The translations under genes and the position numbers were made by a program. A stretch of 64,000 nt of DNA from Cryptomeria japonica (lineage: Eukaryota > Streptophyta > Pinopsida > Cupressales > Cupressaceae): the NCBI RefSeq assembly GCF_030272615.1, contig NC_081411.1, positions 42,213,140 through 42,277,139 of the forward strand, read 5' to 3'. The first letter of the stretch is position 1, and each line of letters begins with the position of its first letter. This document shows positions 23,801-34,356 of the stretch, piece by piece. A model generated the notes under the pieces. That model was not told the DNA's origin. It saw only the letters and a program-made list of their open reading frames with translations, and did not search any database.

Positions 23801-24553
23801 AATAGCAAGAGAGGGATTCAAAATTTGAACAATCATTAACAAGTAATGGTTTGGCATATTTGATTCAGCATCCTCTCCTAGAACTTGGCAAAGTGCCCAA
23901 TACATCCTTTTCGCCCTCAAGGTGAACATACTCAATGAAAAAGGCTCTTGTGTGTTAGGCCCTACAACTGCTAACCCTCCTATTTTCAGCAAAAGTTCTT
24001 TAAGAGGCCCATTCCGAAGATGACTCCTCTGTGCACTGTACACCTGGGCTAATTGTGTGAATTTTATGGGTTCCAAGAAGCTTGTAAACTCACTGAACCC
24101 AAACGCTGTTCTCAATTCTTCTGCATTGATTTCCATGAGGGTTTTCCCATTTACATCCCGAATGCACCTTGTGATTGAATCATAGTTTAATGCCATTTGG
24201 GTTAACAAGTCTGTATCCATGAATACTCCTGGGACTACTAATTTGCCAACATCTAGTTCCCAAACACTGTTTTGAGGAGCAGGAGAATTTCTCATTCCAA
24301 ATCCGACTCTAAACAGCCCCAACCCGGACATTCCAACCTGTGAGTCTCTCAACCAATTACCTTTGTCATACAATCCTTCTCCAATCTTCAGACGGGGAGC
24401 CCTGGGTACTAACTCTTTGGCCTTAGATGCCTGGTTAGTTGACAGCGTCAACTGCTCTAAAAAGTCATCACATACACTTCTTTCTAAATAATTAACCTTG
24501 CCAGAAAATTCCCTTTTAGGAGCCATTTGAAAATGCAACAAGATGAATATCAC
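20882..24553 (-). pseudogene. ORF1 copy in TatB 3' LTR
   Basis: Same 1,224-codon frame as 34357-38028. It has the two shared TAG codons (23030-23032 and 22256-22258) plus two private ones at 21635-21637 and 21143-21145. The 5' LTR has CAG at both private sites, so each is a C-to-T change after insertion. One residue in the first segment differs by a C/A change near 23990 (Leu against Phe). The first 206 codons of the last segment and the whole 255-codon middle segment are identical in protein to the other LTR. It is non-functional as it stands. Confidence 0.8.
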
Positions 24554-25021
24554 TTCTTAAACAATCCTGTAACACGAGAATAATTTCACTTATTACACCA
24601 CACAAAAATAGCTGCAAAATAAGAAAGAACCTGATGCTTGCTTGAAGGAATTCGCTCTGCAACTGATTCACCTCCTCTGTATTTGAAAAAGATAACTCTG
24701 CGTTATTCTTCTGCAAAATCTTTCAAAAGACATCAACACTTGGTTGTTAGGAAATCAAATGCTTGCACTCTGGGCCTTAACTATAATATTGATTCCGCAT
24801 GCTTCGGTCGTCCCTTCAAAATCGAATTTATACGAGAATTCATATTTTGGCTCCAACGGGTCGCAGCCTTCCTGCAAGTGTCTCACTGTTAATTTCATTT
24901 TGACGGCTTTGTCTTTAGTCTGGGTCCCATCTTTCTATTTGCTACATAATACCACGCGGCATTCGACCATTGGCTTAGAAAATCCCTTCGCATTCTGTTT
25001 TGATACCAGCCAAATATCTCC

Positions 25022-25030
25022 CTTTATACT
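25022..25030 (-). promoter_or_regulatory. TATA box in TatB 3' LTR
   Basis: GTATAAAGG-type sequence on the minus strand, between the hairpin repeats and ORF1, same position as 38497-38505 in the other LTR. A transcript from here would run out through ORF1 into C1 sequence. Confidence 0.5.
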
Positions 25031-25063
25031 GTGGCGGGCCCATATTTTCCCTCTTTTGGCCAT

Positions 25064-25900
25064 GTCATCATCGTGACACGTGGATGGTTGATATTCATTC
25101 TCGCTATTTCGCGGCCTTAAGAAGTGAGCACCTCACCCCTGCGAAATAGCGCGGACCGTCGGATCATCCTTCGAGTTGATCACCTTTTAATCCTTCGAAA
25201 AGGTCCTCAGGAATGGTGGGCCCGCTGAGTCGTCACTAACATCTGGCACCTAGTCACCTGCTATGCTGATTTGTCGCTCTGTCACTTGCCAGAAGAAGAA
25301 CCATGGGGGGTCCCACTTTCATCTCAACAGGTCTGTCGCTTATGTCATCATCGTGACACGTGGACGGTTGATATTCATTCTCGCTATTTCGCGGCCTTAA
25401 AGGGTGAGCACTTAACCCTTGCAAAATAGCGCTGACCGTCGGATCATCTCTACAGTCGATCGGTATTTAACCTTTTAAGAAGGCTCTCAGAGATGGTGGG
25501 CCCACGGACACGTCATGGACACCTGGCGCCTTATCACTGTCGGAGCTGACTTGTCAATTTTTTATTCGCTGGAAGGAGCCACGGGGTCTCAATAAATTGT
25601 AAGAGTTGTCCTTGCCAGGTCATCTCCACCTGTGAGCCGACTCATCTTTGGGGCCCACTTTTGAACCCTCGGTCCTGAGGAATGGTGGGCCCGCTGACTG
25701 TGGTGACTTGTGCCACGTGCTACCTTTTAATACGCCAGAAGAAAGCCACGGGGCTCCAGCTACCTCTGACAACTATACCTTTCACCTCCTCCGTCACGAC
25801 ACATGGACGGCTGATATTCATTCTCGCTATTTCGCAGCCTTAAAGGGTGAGCACTTAACCCTTGCGAAATAGCGCTGACCGTCGGATCCTTTCTCAAGTT
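25064..25900. repeat. Triplicated hairpin repeat in TatB 3' LTR
   Basis: Three copies of a module begin with GACACGTGGA-like sequence (a G-box, CACGTG, in the first two; ACACATGGAC in the third), then GGTTGATATTCATTCT, then a hairpin. Hairpin arms CGCTATTTCGC and GCGAAATAGCG lie at 25102-25151, 25382-25431 and 25825-25874. An inner pair (AAGGGT / ACCCTT) extends the stem in copies 2 and 3. The module sits upstream of the TATA box. Confidence 0.75.
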
Positions 25901-26225
25901 GATCGGCGTTTACTGGGCCCGACACTTTAGAATGAAATAATACAAGGCGAAAAAATTTCAAATAATCAACATAACCGCCTAGGTAAATAACAAGGGGGGA
26001 CACTTCCTACGATCCCACGACCCATGACTTAAATGAAATAAAGTAACGGCAAAATAGAAACCAGAGGGCTTAGCAAGGAAAGAGTCTAAAAAATTAAAAC
26101 CCTTAAACCCCTAAGGTTTAGAACAAAGCTGAAGCACTTAGGATTACACCTCATCCGAAAAATTTTCAAGGTACCATAGCCAATTATGGGGAAAGAAGAA
26201 CCCAATTTTAAAAACAGTGATAACA

Positions 26226-26371
26226 GCGGCTCTGACTGGGGATGGTTGATTGCGAGATCAACACAAGAAAACTCAGAAACTCTGGAGAAACAGACCAACA
26301 AACAGACCAAAACCAAAAAGCAGGAAACAAAACAAAATATATACAAACAGAGGACCTACCGTGCATGGACA
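26226..26371 (-). other. TatB 3' end of internal region, no polypurine tract seen
   Basis: Between the integrase stop and the 3' LTR the element strand is pyrimidine-rich, and the last bases before the LTR read CCCCAGTCAGAGCCGC. The expected purine run at this place is absent. Confidence 0.5.
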
Positions 26372-29116
26372 TTAAGAGAAATAATGCTTCAGGAATTGTC
26401 CATGCACTGGAAATTCCTGCATCTCATCATTCATATTCTTCAAAAAATATGAATCCTTACCATTCAAGTCACAAATTACAAAAGGGCCAATCCAGAGTGA
26501 TTCAAACTTCTTATGCTTTCCTTTATTCTGCCCTTTTGCATTCCACTGAAGAACCATGTCATCAATTTGAAACTTCCTTGACGATGTCCTTTTATCAAAA
26601 AGATATTTTGACTGTAACTGGAGCTTTTGATTTTTCTTATGAGCAGAAGTTCTAAGCTCTTCCACTTCTACAATTTGGATCATTCTGTTCTCCATTGGTT
26701 CAGATATTTCCATGTCCTCTTCCTGCAAAAACTTATACACTGGAAGAAGGTTATTTACCGGTAATCTGGCTTGTGTACCATAAACCAACTCAAAAGGTGA
26801 CATTCCAATGGATTTTTTAACTGTTATTCTATCTGCCCACAGAGCTAATTTCAACTTTTGATCCCAAGACCTTTTGTTTTCTTCTAGGATTTTCTTGATG
26901 ATATTTAGCAAGCTTTTGTTGCTAGATTCTGCCTGTCCATTCCCCTAAGGGTGATAAGGCGATGAGTATGACATGAGTATACCATGACTATTACAAAAAC
27001 CTACAAATTCTTCTGATCTAAAACACAGAGCATTATCCATTACCAATTTTGCAGGTGTTCCAAATCTAGTCACAATATTATCCATCAAGAAATCAATGAC
27101 AATTTTGCTAGTAGCTCTTCTTGTGGGGATAGCTTCTATCCATTTGGTAAAATAATCTATGGCCACTATAATCCATCCATGACCTCTTCCTGATTTCTCA
27201 GCAATTTCTCCAATAAAATCAATGCCCCATTGGACAAAAGGAGCTTCTACAGAAACTAGATTTAGTGGTAAGGCTCCTTCATACTTGAGCTTAGAAGAAA
27301 ATCTCTGACATGAATCACATCTTCGAACATATGCATGGGTATCTTTAAACAAAGTAGGCCAATAATACCCAGCTCGTATTATCTTACCAGTCGTAGTCTT
27401 AGCAGAGTAATGACCTCCACATACTCCATCATGCATTTCATTCAACATTTGTTTAGCTTGAAATTCATCCAAACACAGTAGTAACTCCCCATCTCTTTTT
27501 CTCCAAAAAAGATCACCCTGAATGAGGACATACTTTTGGGACTTGAGCTTTAAAGTTCTCTTCTGGTTGTGTGTCATTCCCTCTGGCAGCATATTACCTT
27601 TCAATACTTGGATTATCTCTGTGTACCATGGTTGTCTCTCAATACTAGTAACCAAAGTATCTTTAACCTCAACATTGTACACTTCTACATTCATAAGATT
27701 TGACTCAGTCATGAGCTTAGCCAAACCTAACCCTCTCACCAATTTAGTGATCTTTACTTCCAAATTGAACTCTTGAATCCTATTGATCCACCTACATCTC
27801 TTCCCAGTAACCTCAGACTGAGACAAAATATCTTTAACTGCAGCATGTGGAACATATGCAATGATGTTTGCATTCACCAGATATGGCCTAAAGGCTTTAA
27901 CAGCTTTAACCAAGGCATAAGCTTGTTTCTCCATGGTTTCGTATTTCAATTCTGCCGCTTGCAAAGATTTACTATAGAAAGCTATGGGATGTTCATATCC
28001 TTCACTGTCCTTTTGTAGTAATACTGCAGCCACCGTGTGATATGAAGCAAAAGAAAATAGAGAAAAAGGCTTACCATAATCCGGGGATTTCAACACTGGT
28101 GCAACCTGGATTGCCTTCTTAATCTCATTAAAAGCTTTTGAGGCTTCTTGATCCCAATGAAACTTGGCATCCTTCTTGAGCAACTTGACAATAGGCTTCA
28201 CTATCTCAGCAAAATTTGCAATGAATCTCCTGACAAAATTCACTTTGCCTAAAAAGGATTGAATACCTTTCACATTTTTAGGTTCAGAGACCCTGTTAAT
28301 TGCTTCAATTCTTTTAGGGTCTATTCTTACCCCTTCCTTGGAAACTATGTGTCCCAATAACTTTCCTTCAGTGACCCCAAAATGACATTTCTTGGGATTC
28401 AGTGATACACCAAATTCCAAGGCTTTATCGAACACCTTCTCTAGATGTCCACAATGATCATCAGCTCTCTTTGAGAAACAAGTTAAATCATCTTGGTAAA
28501 CCACCATAATGATATTTATGAATTCCTTAAAAGCCACATCCATAGCTCTTTGAAATGTAGCCCCTGCATTTTTTAATCCAAATGGCATTCTCACATATAC
28601 ATAGGTTCCCCATGGAGTAGTGAAAGCTGTTTTAAACTGTTCAGACTCCTTTACAAGCACTTGATTGTATCCCGAGAAACCGTCCATCATGGACAAAAGA
28701 TCACAACCTGTCACTCTTTGTAGCATTGCTTCCATGTTTGGAGATGAATAATTATCTTTTAGGGAAGCAACATTCAGATTCCTAAAATCCACACACAATC
28801 TGATGTCTCCATTCTTCTTCCTTACTGGGACCAAATTAGAGACCCATGAAGAATGTCTGATTGGTTTAATAATCCCCCCTTCTCTCAATTTAGTCAACTC
28901 TTGTTGCATTTTTGTTTCTAACAAGGGGTTAATAGGTCTCTGTTTCTGTCTAAAAGGCTTAGCATCTGGAAGTAAGGGAACTTCATGCTGAAAAAGATCT
29001 TGTCTATACGCCTTTAGGTCTTCATAAGACCAAGCAAAAACATGCTTATACCTTTTCAGTAAACTGATTAGGTTAGTCTTAACATGAGGAGGTAGCTTCT
29101 TTCCAATATATACCAA
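26372..29116 (-). pseudogene. TatB pol: RT, RNase H, integrase
   Basis: A 723-codon frame (29116-26945) and a 179-codon frame (26911-26372) are in the same phase. RT shows FRNLNVASLKDNY, SMMDGFSGYN near residue 145, MPFGLKNAGATFQRA and YQDD at about residues 207-210. RNase H follows (FASYHTVAAVLLQ, ELKYETMEKQAYALV). Integrase has the HHCC zinc site (HDGVCGGH ... CDSCQR), D in QWGIDFIG, D in VMDNALCF, and, after a TAG at 26945-26947, E in GNGQAESSNK. The TAG replaces the conserved Gln of the HPQGNGQ motif, consistent with CAG to TAG. No second RNase H follows the first; it is upstream, in the gag-pro ORF. The RT, RNase H and first half of integrase are intact. Confidence 0.85.
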
Positions 29117-29128
29117 CTTGGGGGATGA

Positions 29129-32100
29129 TTATGTCCCCAAGTTGACCTCCTCTAATTCTTCTAACTTGGTGTTAGATTGCTGGTGTAAATGACTGTCATT
29201 ATAATTAAACATACTTTCTAACTCCACCAACCCTTTAGGTATCTCATTGGTTTCCAACTGGACAATATCATTTCCAAACACTGTCTCTCTGTCATCCACC
29301 ACTTCCACCAATGCATTACAATCAATTTTTTGTCCATCATAATCATCAACACATTGGATGAACCTAAGAATATCTTCATCATCAGCAAAAACTTGCCAAT
29401 TATATACATTATCAGGAATAGCAGGCCTAGCTTTTATTTCCACAGTGGAAATACCAGTTAGTGTTGCATCATCATTTTTTAAAGCAACATTAGCTAGGAA
29501 ATCTGCCATAATATTTCTTGTTCGCTCTATCCAGTTGATAGAAAAGGCATCAAAATATTCAATAACATCCCAAATAGCATGCTTATATTGCTTCAATTTA
29601 TCATTTTTGGATGCATATTTAGATCTTACCTGAGAGACAACCAACTCTAAATCGCCCATCACTTTCAATAATCGGATTCCATGCCTTTTTGCAACCTCAA
29701 GTCCTAATAACAGGGCTTCATACTCTGCAGTATTATTTGTGCACTGGAATGCCAATAAGAATGAATATTTAAAGGTTATACCTGATGGGGATACAAAAAG
29801 AGCCCCGGCTCCAGACCCTTCTTTGGAACAAGCTCCATCAAAATACATTTGCCGCAATCCATACTGTTGTGCTTGTAGCTCAACTACAATTGGGTCAGTG
29901 TTCTTCAATTGAGGTGATACTGGCTGAATTCTGAAGTTATCTAAATCCACATCAATCATACAATTAAGCATACTAGGGTCCACATTTTCAACTACCTTAG
30001 GAGCTCGTGGCTCCCTGTATAGTTTAACCTTATTGCCACCAACAGGAATAGTAGCATAAGACAAATCCAATTGAACATTTCCCCCCACTGCTGCTGCCCA
30101 CTGCCTAGAAAGTAACATGCCATAGTGGGGTTTAGTATCTGTGACAATAACATCCATTTTGTAAGTAGCTTCAGGAAATGCAGCTATTTTTACTTCTACA
30201 TCTTTCATTGTACCTATCACAGGTACTTCTCTGTTATCCATGGCATAACATTTCCCATACACAATAGTCACCGACAATCCTAATTCTTTCATAACACCAT
30301 AGGGCATTACATTAGCGGCTGCTCCTGAATCTATCATGCAATTTTTAATTAACCGGTTATTGACTAGCAAGGTAACATAGAAAGGATCCACCTGAGAAGG
30401 CTCTTGAGTGATAGTGGTTCCAACATATACCTCTGGAGTTTGGAACTCTTGATCCTTTCCAATTCTATCTGAACCAGTGGGTAATACAGAGTCACCATCA
30501 GATATACTAGAGAATAGAGACAAAGCTGCATCCTTGTGTTCTTTAATCTTTAGTAACTCTACTAATGGGACAGTGACCTTCATTTGAGTCAAAGCTTGGG
30601 CCATATCAAATGTAGAATAATTACATTTTTCAGTATTAGCTTTGACCTTTTCTACTTTGAGTTGATTGGCCCTTTTTACTATTTCCGCCTTTTGTACATC
30701 ACCAGCATTTTTGGCATCTGTGGTTCTAGGTAAGTCTTTCACTTGTTCCTCTTTTTCTTGACTAACTTTAACAGTAGCAGTAACACTGTTTGATGCCCTT
30801 TTCTTAGTGACTTCTTTTACAAACATAGAACCCGGTTCACCTTGATCAGTATCTCTCTTGTTGCTTCTCAGGTTGTAATTATGTCTTGCTTTGGCAATTG
30901 CAGCTTTAGTGAGGTTTTTAACTTCCTCTTCACTAGGCCTCCTAAGATGAACTTCTTCATCTTCAATTGTTACCACATTCAGTGTGGGATGCCAACCTAA
31001 GGCTAACTGTCCTTGCACTAACCTCTCATTATCTAGCACATCATTGTATTCACTTTGCATAGATTCCTCATCACTTTCTATGATAGTTTCAAACATATTA
31101 ATATCAAGCTCTGCTTCTGGTCTCATGGATTCTTCCAGAGCTAGAGCCACTGCACACTGATGAGGAGAATGTGGTCCATCACAAGCACTACACCAAGGAG
31201 TATTTTCTATATTATTAACAATTTTCTCTTTCAAAGGATCTGGCGTGTCTTGGCTTTGGGCAATTTTAGGCTTCTCAACTTGGGGTTTACCATCCTTCCA
31301 ATTTGTACTATATGGCATATCATGTAGTCTAGGAGGCCTATCTTGCCAATTGTAATGAGGTTTATCATTTTTGTTAACCTTAGCAGTCAAATCTTTCATA
31401 GCAGTAACCAGTTTTTCTATTTTATCTTCTTCTTTAGCAACTTTGTTAGGTTGTTGTTTGGTTTCATGCCATAATGTTCCATCTGTCCTCCTTCCTAATT
31501 TTCCAGATGCCTTTCTATTACTTTCAACATTTATGGCAATTCTAAAGGCATCCCTCAAGTTATGAGGATTTTTATCTCTCAAGATATAAGCCATCTTGGA
31601 ATCAAATGCATTGTAATATGTATTAAGGCACATATTGTCATCTAGCCTCATTACCTGATACAATCTATGCATAGCTTTTTGGAACCTAGCATTGAAATCA
31701 GTGACTATTTCATTTTCAGATTTTCTAATATTATTGAATTCATTCAGCATGAAACTCACATTAGTCTTATCACCGTACTGTTCTTGAAAGCAATTTTTGA
31801 ACTCTTCCCATGAACCTATGCTAGCTACTGGAAGGCCTCTGTACCAATCTCTTGCATCATCAACCAGGGATTGAACAAATAGTTTAATAATAACATCTTC
31901 ATCAGCTATCTCATAATCATTTATCAAATCCCCAAAAGATTTGAGATGTTCCTCAGCACTGACTGCATTGTTCCCAGCAAATTTATGGAGTTTGTCTCTT
32001 AACTCAGTGGGAACATGATTTGGATATCCTGGGATCCCATCAAAAAACAACTGCCTATATTGTTCTAAATTAATTGGCCTTCTTTGAAAAGGGGAAACAG

Positions 32101-33115
32101 TACTATTATTCCCCATGATCATTTTAGCTTTTGGGATTGGGGATTGAGATGTTTGGGCATACTGTTTATTGGAAGGTATGTGGCTTGCTGAGGCAATGTT
32201 AGTGTGTACCGTTGGTTGGGTATTAACCTGAGGAATAGAGATATGTTGGGGATTAGGCTTGCTAAGATCTTCCAATGGGAATGTAATAGGGGGAGCTTTT
32301 AGGTAGTTAATCTTCCTTTTAACTTCCTGATTTGCAGCTTCTAACTCAGCCTTTTCCAATTCCATTTGGAGGTCTTCCTTTTCTTTCCTCATCCTTTCCA
32401 TCTCCCTCTCATGTGCTAGGATCCTATGAGAAATCCCTTCTGCAGTTTTAGACTCTACTTCATCATCTACCCATATATGTTTCCCTTTGTCTAAATTAAC
32501 TTTAGGAAGCTGGGACTCATTAAAAACTTCCTTAGTTGGCTGGGCTACTGATTTAGAAACTGGTCTAACCTTAGGGATTAAGATCTCCCTAATCACTGGG
32601 CCTTCCTCATCACCCTTTTCCTTTTCCTTAGCAAGTACTTCAAGATCAGCTATCTGTCTAAGAAGCCTATCTCTCTCCATTAGTTTGGCTTTAACTTCCT
32701 TTTCCTTATTTGCCTCTTTTTGGGCTCTCAGAGATATTAAATGATGAACTCTTTTATTTAATTCTTCAATCTCTTGAGACATTTTATCCTCATCAGGATA
32801 ATTTTCTTCAGAGTCTGATGCATTAATTTGATCTATGTCAATCAGACTAATGTTCCCATCTACTGTCCTAGGAATAGAGTGCCTAATCGCATTTGAACTG
32901 GTTCTATCTTTTACAGAAACACTAACATGAGATAGGTCTCGACTTAAAATAGGTGCATCATCAATATTTCCAAACAATCCTGAATGGAAACCTAAAATAT
33001 CATGCTCTGAATCTCTAGAAGATGAATTTGACTTGGCATAAATAGGTTGATCAGGCATCTTACCAGTATTGTTGCTCTTTTGCACCCACGCAGCATTTGA
33101 TGGCTCATGCATCAC
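29129..33115 (-). CDS. TatB gag-protease-aRNH polyprotein
   Basis: 1,328 codons without a stop. Residues 110-270 are charged and probably coiled coil. The gag domain is at about 355-535 (GIPGYPNHVP, DDARDWYRGLP). A zinc-like motif WCSACDGPHSPHQC lies at 641-654. Retropepsin has its catalytic Asp at 929 (MIDSGAAANV). An archaeal-like RNase H follows at about 1089-1215: YFDGACS (D1093), NNTAEYEALL (E1131), VMGDLEL (D1155, with L in place of the usual S) and MADFLAN (D1205). The TAA at 29129-29131 is in phase with pol, and LGT just before it fits the pre-RT motif of the family. So gag-pol was one frame, or the stop is suppressed. Gag, protease and aRNH look intact. Confidence 0.85.
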   Translation of the reverse strand: MMHEPSNAAWVQKSNNTGKMPDQPIYAKSNSSSRDSEHDILGFHSGLFGNIDDAPILSRDLSHVSVSVKDRTSSNAIRHSIPRTVDGNISLIDIDQINASDSEENYPDEDKMSQEIEELNKRVHHLISLRAQKEANKEKEVKAKLMERDRLLRQIADLEVLAKEKEKGDEEGPVIREILIPKVRPVSKSVAQPTKEVFNESQLPKVNLDKGKHIWVDDEVESKTAEGISHRILAHEREMERMRKEKEDLQMELEKAELEAANQEVKRKINYLKAPPITFPLEDLSKPNPQHISIPQVNTQPTVHTNIASASHIPSNKQYAQTSQSPIPKAKMIMGNNSTVSPFQRRPINLEQYRQLFFDGIPGYPNHVPTELRDKLHKFAGNNAVSAEEHLKSFGDLINDYEIADEDVIIKLFVQSLVDDARDWYRGLPVASIGSWEEFKNCFQEQYGDKTNVSFMLNEFNNIRKSENEIVTDFNARFQKAMHRLYQVMRLDDNMCLNTYYNAFDSKMAYILRDKNPHNLRDAFRIAINVESNRKASGKLGRRTDGTLWHETKQQPNKVAKEEDKIEKLVTAMKDLTAKVNKNDKPHYNWQDRPPRLHDMPYSTNWKDGKPQVEKPKIAQSQDTPDPLKEKIVNNIENTPWCSACDGPHSPHQCAVALALEESMRPEAELDINMFETIIESDEESMQSEYNDVLDNERLVQGQLALGWHPTLNVVTIEDEEVHLRRPSEEEVKNLTKAAIAKARHNYNLRSNKRDTDQGEPGSMFVKEVTKKRASNSVTATVKVSQEKEEQVKDLPRTTDAKNAGDVQKAEIVKRANQLKVEKVKANTEKCNYSTFDMAQALTQMKVTVPLVELLKIKEHKDAALSLFSSISDGDSVLPTGSDRIGKDQEFQTPEVYVGTTITQEPSQVDPFYVTLLVNNRLIKNCMIDSGAAANVMPYGVMKELGLSVTIVYGKCYAMDNREVPVIGTMKDVEVKIAAFPEATYKMDVIVTDTKPHYGMLLSRQWAAAVGGNVQLDLSYATIPVGGNKVKLYREPRAPKVVENVDPSMLNCMIDVDLDNFRIQPVSPQLKNTDPIVVELQAQQYGLRQMYFDGACSKEGSGAGALFVSPSGITFKYSFLLAFQCTNNTAEYEALLLGLEVAKRHGIRLLKVMGDLELVVSQVRSKYASKNDKLKQYKHAIWDVIEYFDAFSINWIERTRNIMADFLANVALKNDDATLTGISTVEIKARPAIPDNVYNWQVFADDEDILRFIQCVDDYDGQKIDCNALVEVVDDRETVFGNDIVQLETNEIPKGLVELESMFNYNDSHLHQQSNTKLEELEEVNLGT

Positions 33116-33396
33116 AGATCTCTTCTGGCCTCTTCATGATTGCTCTGGCAGACCTTCTTGCAAGGTTTCACGAGGATGTTTCTTCATGAATGATCTTGTG
33201 TTCTTATTTCCTTGCATCTTGCTTGTCTTTCTTTTTAAACAAAAATTCGTATTCTCACAAGGACTGGTTCAATGGTAATAGAGTCGCCACCCACAAAACT
33301 ATGGGAAAAAACAAAAACAAGCAGTTTTACTCACAACACAACAATACTCTCCATAAATCTCGGCGCAGATCTATATCTTTATCTTTATTATAAATT
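33116..33396 (-). other. TatB leader between PBS and gag
   Basis: About 280 bp, no ORF supported. It contains a second PBS-like string on the minus strand at 33280-33289 (TGGCGACTCT), the first ten bases of the real PBS. Confidence 0.55.
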
Positions 33397-33414
33397 TCCC
33401 CAACAGAGTCGCCA
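33397..33414 (-). promoter_or_regulatory. TatB primer binding site
   Basis: TGGCGACTCTGTTGGGGA on the minus strand, four bases after the end of the 5' LTR. It resembles the primer sites I associate with tRNA-Arg in Ogre-type elements; the tRNA assignment is from memory and uncertain. Confidence 0.7.
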
Positions 33415-34356
33415 CTTTTGTTGTTCTCAAAATCTGATTCCCCTTCAATGCCCTTAAAATAATACAATCTAAAATGGGTGCCGAGAAGACATCAAGGATA
33501 AAGAAATTTTAGAGACAACATATGACAAGGTTTGGTTTGACCTTCTACACTTCGGGCTTTTCTTTGAGCCTAGGTGGGTATACCCTTTGTGAAATTAACT
33601 TTACACTCTTAAGCAACAAACCCACAGCAAACCAGTCCAGAAACCAATGGATTTACTCACCTTGAAAGTAACTGAAAACAAAGCATGAATATGATACTTG
33701 ACTTCAGCATTTTGATCAACAAAGTATGCAATAAACAACCTCCATTAATACCAGTGCCTTATCCAAGGTCATAGAGTCACCTAACTTCAAATAAAACTTC
33801 CTAAAACAATATATCTATATGCTTCCCATCTGCTCGGTTTCTATTAATCCTTACATGTGCCTGACACATATAAGAATTTTATCATTTCACAATAAACTAT
33901 GGTCCTCAAAATTCAAAGTTCCTCCCAAAGAATTTACCGGTATAAGTGGTCTTGCATATTTAATTTCCCTCCTAAAGAGAAAAGCTAGAGACACTTATAC
34001 TGAGATTGCTTTGCAATTCCATTCAAACAGAAAAATCCTAGATTATTTCAGAATGAAAATAGCAAATAAATTTGTGAAATAACTTTGAAGACAACACAGA
34101 GTTCTACTCAAAACTGATGGCCTGCATATTGATATTCATTCGAAAAGTTTTACAAAAAGGTTTTGTTTCTCCATTAACTTTGAAAAGCTCAGATAATTTT
34201 TCTGCAGCGTTTTCTTACAAAATTTTGTGATCTTTCTCCCTCTAGTCCTGGTATCCATTTATAACAACATGGATGCACAAAGCTTCGGACTTCTCGAGGA
34301 GAGTTTGTTACAATTATTTCCAAAATTGATGAGGTTACAATTTTTGCGTAAAGTAG

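Larger units (their letters stand above)
19944..26225 (-). repeat. TatB 3' LTR (6,282 bp)
   Basis: Colinear with 33419-39700 with a constant offset of 13,475 and no net indel. On the element strand it begins TGTTATCACTG and ends AACAACA. It contains the upstream repeats (about 25064-25900), a TATA box (25022-25030), the ORF1 copy (20882-24553) and a 0.9-kb 3' part (19944-20881) with no gene. Confidence 0.9.

Noticed and set aside
23030-24553. The 507-codon frame as an ordinary host gene
   Set aside because: It is present in both LTRs, on the element strand, and continues in frame past amber codons into the next segments. A captured host origin cannot be excluded but nothing shows it.
25648-25872. 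74-codon plus-strand frame within the hairpin region, conserved in both LTRs
   Set aside because: Lies across hairpin repeats; conservation reflects LTR identity only.
26186-26655. Plus-strand frames at the TatB LTR-internal junction
   Set aside because: Antisense to integrase and the LTR end, with no recognisable domain.
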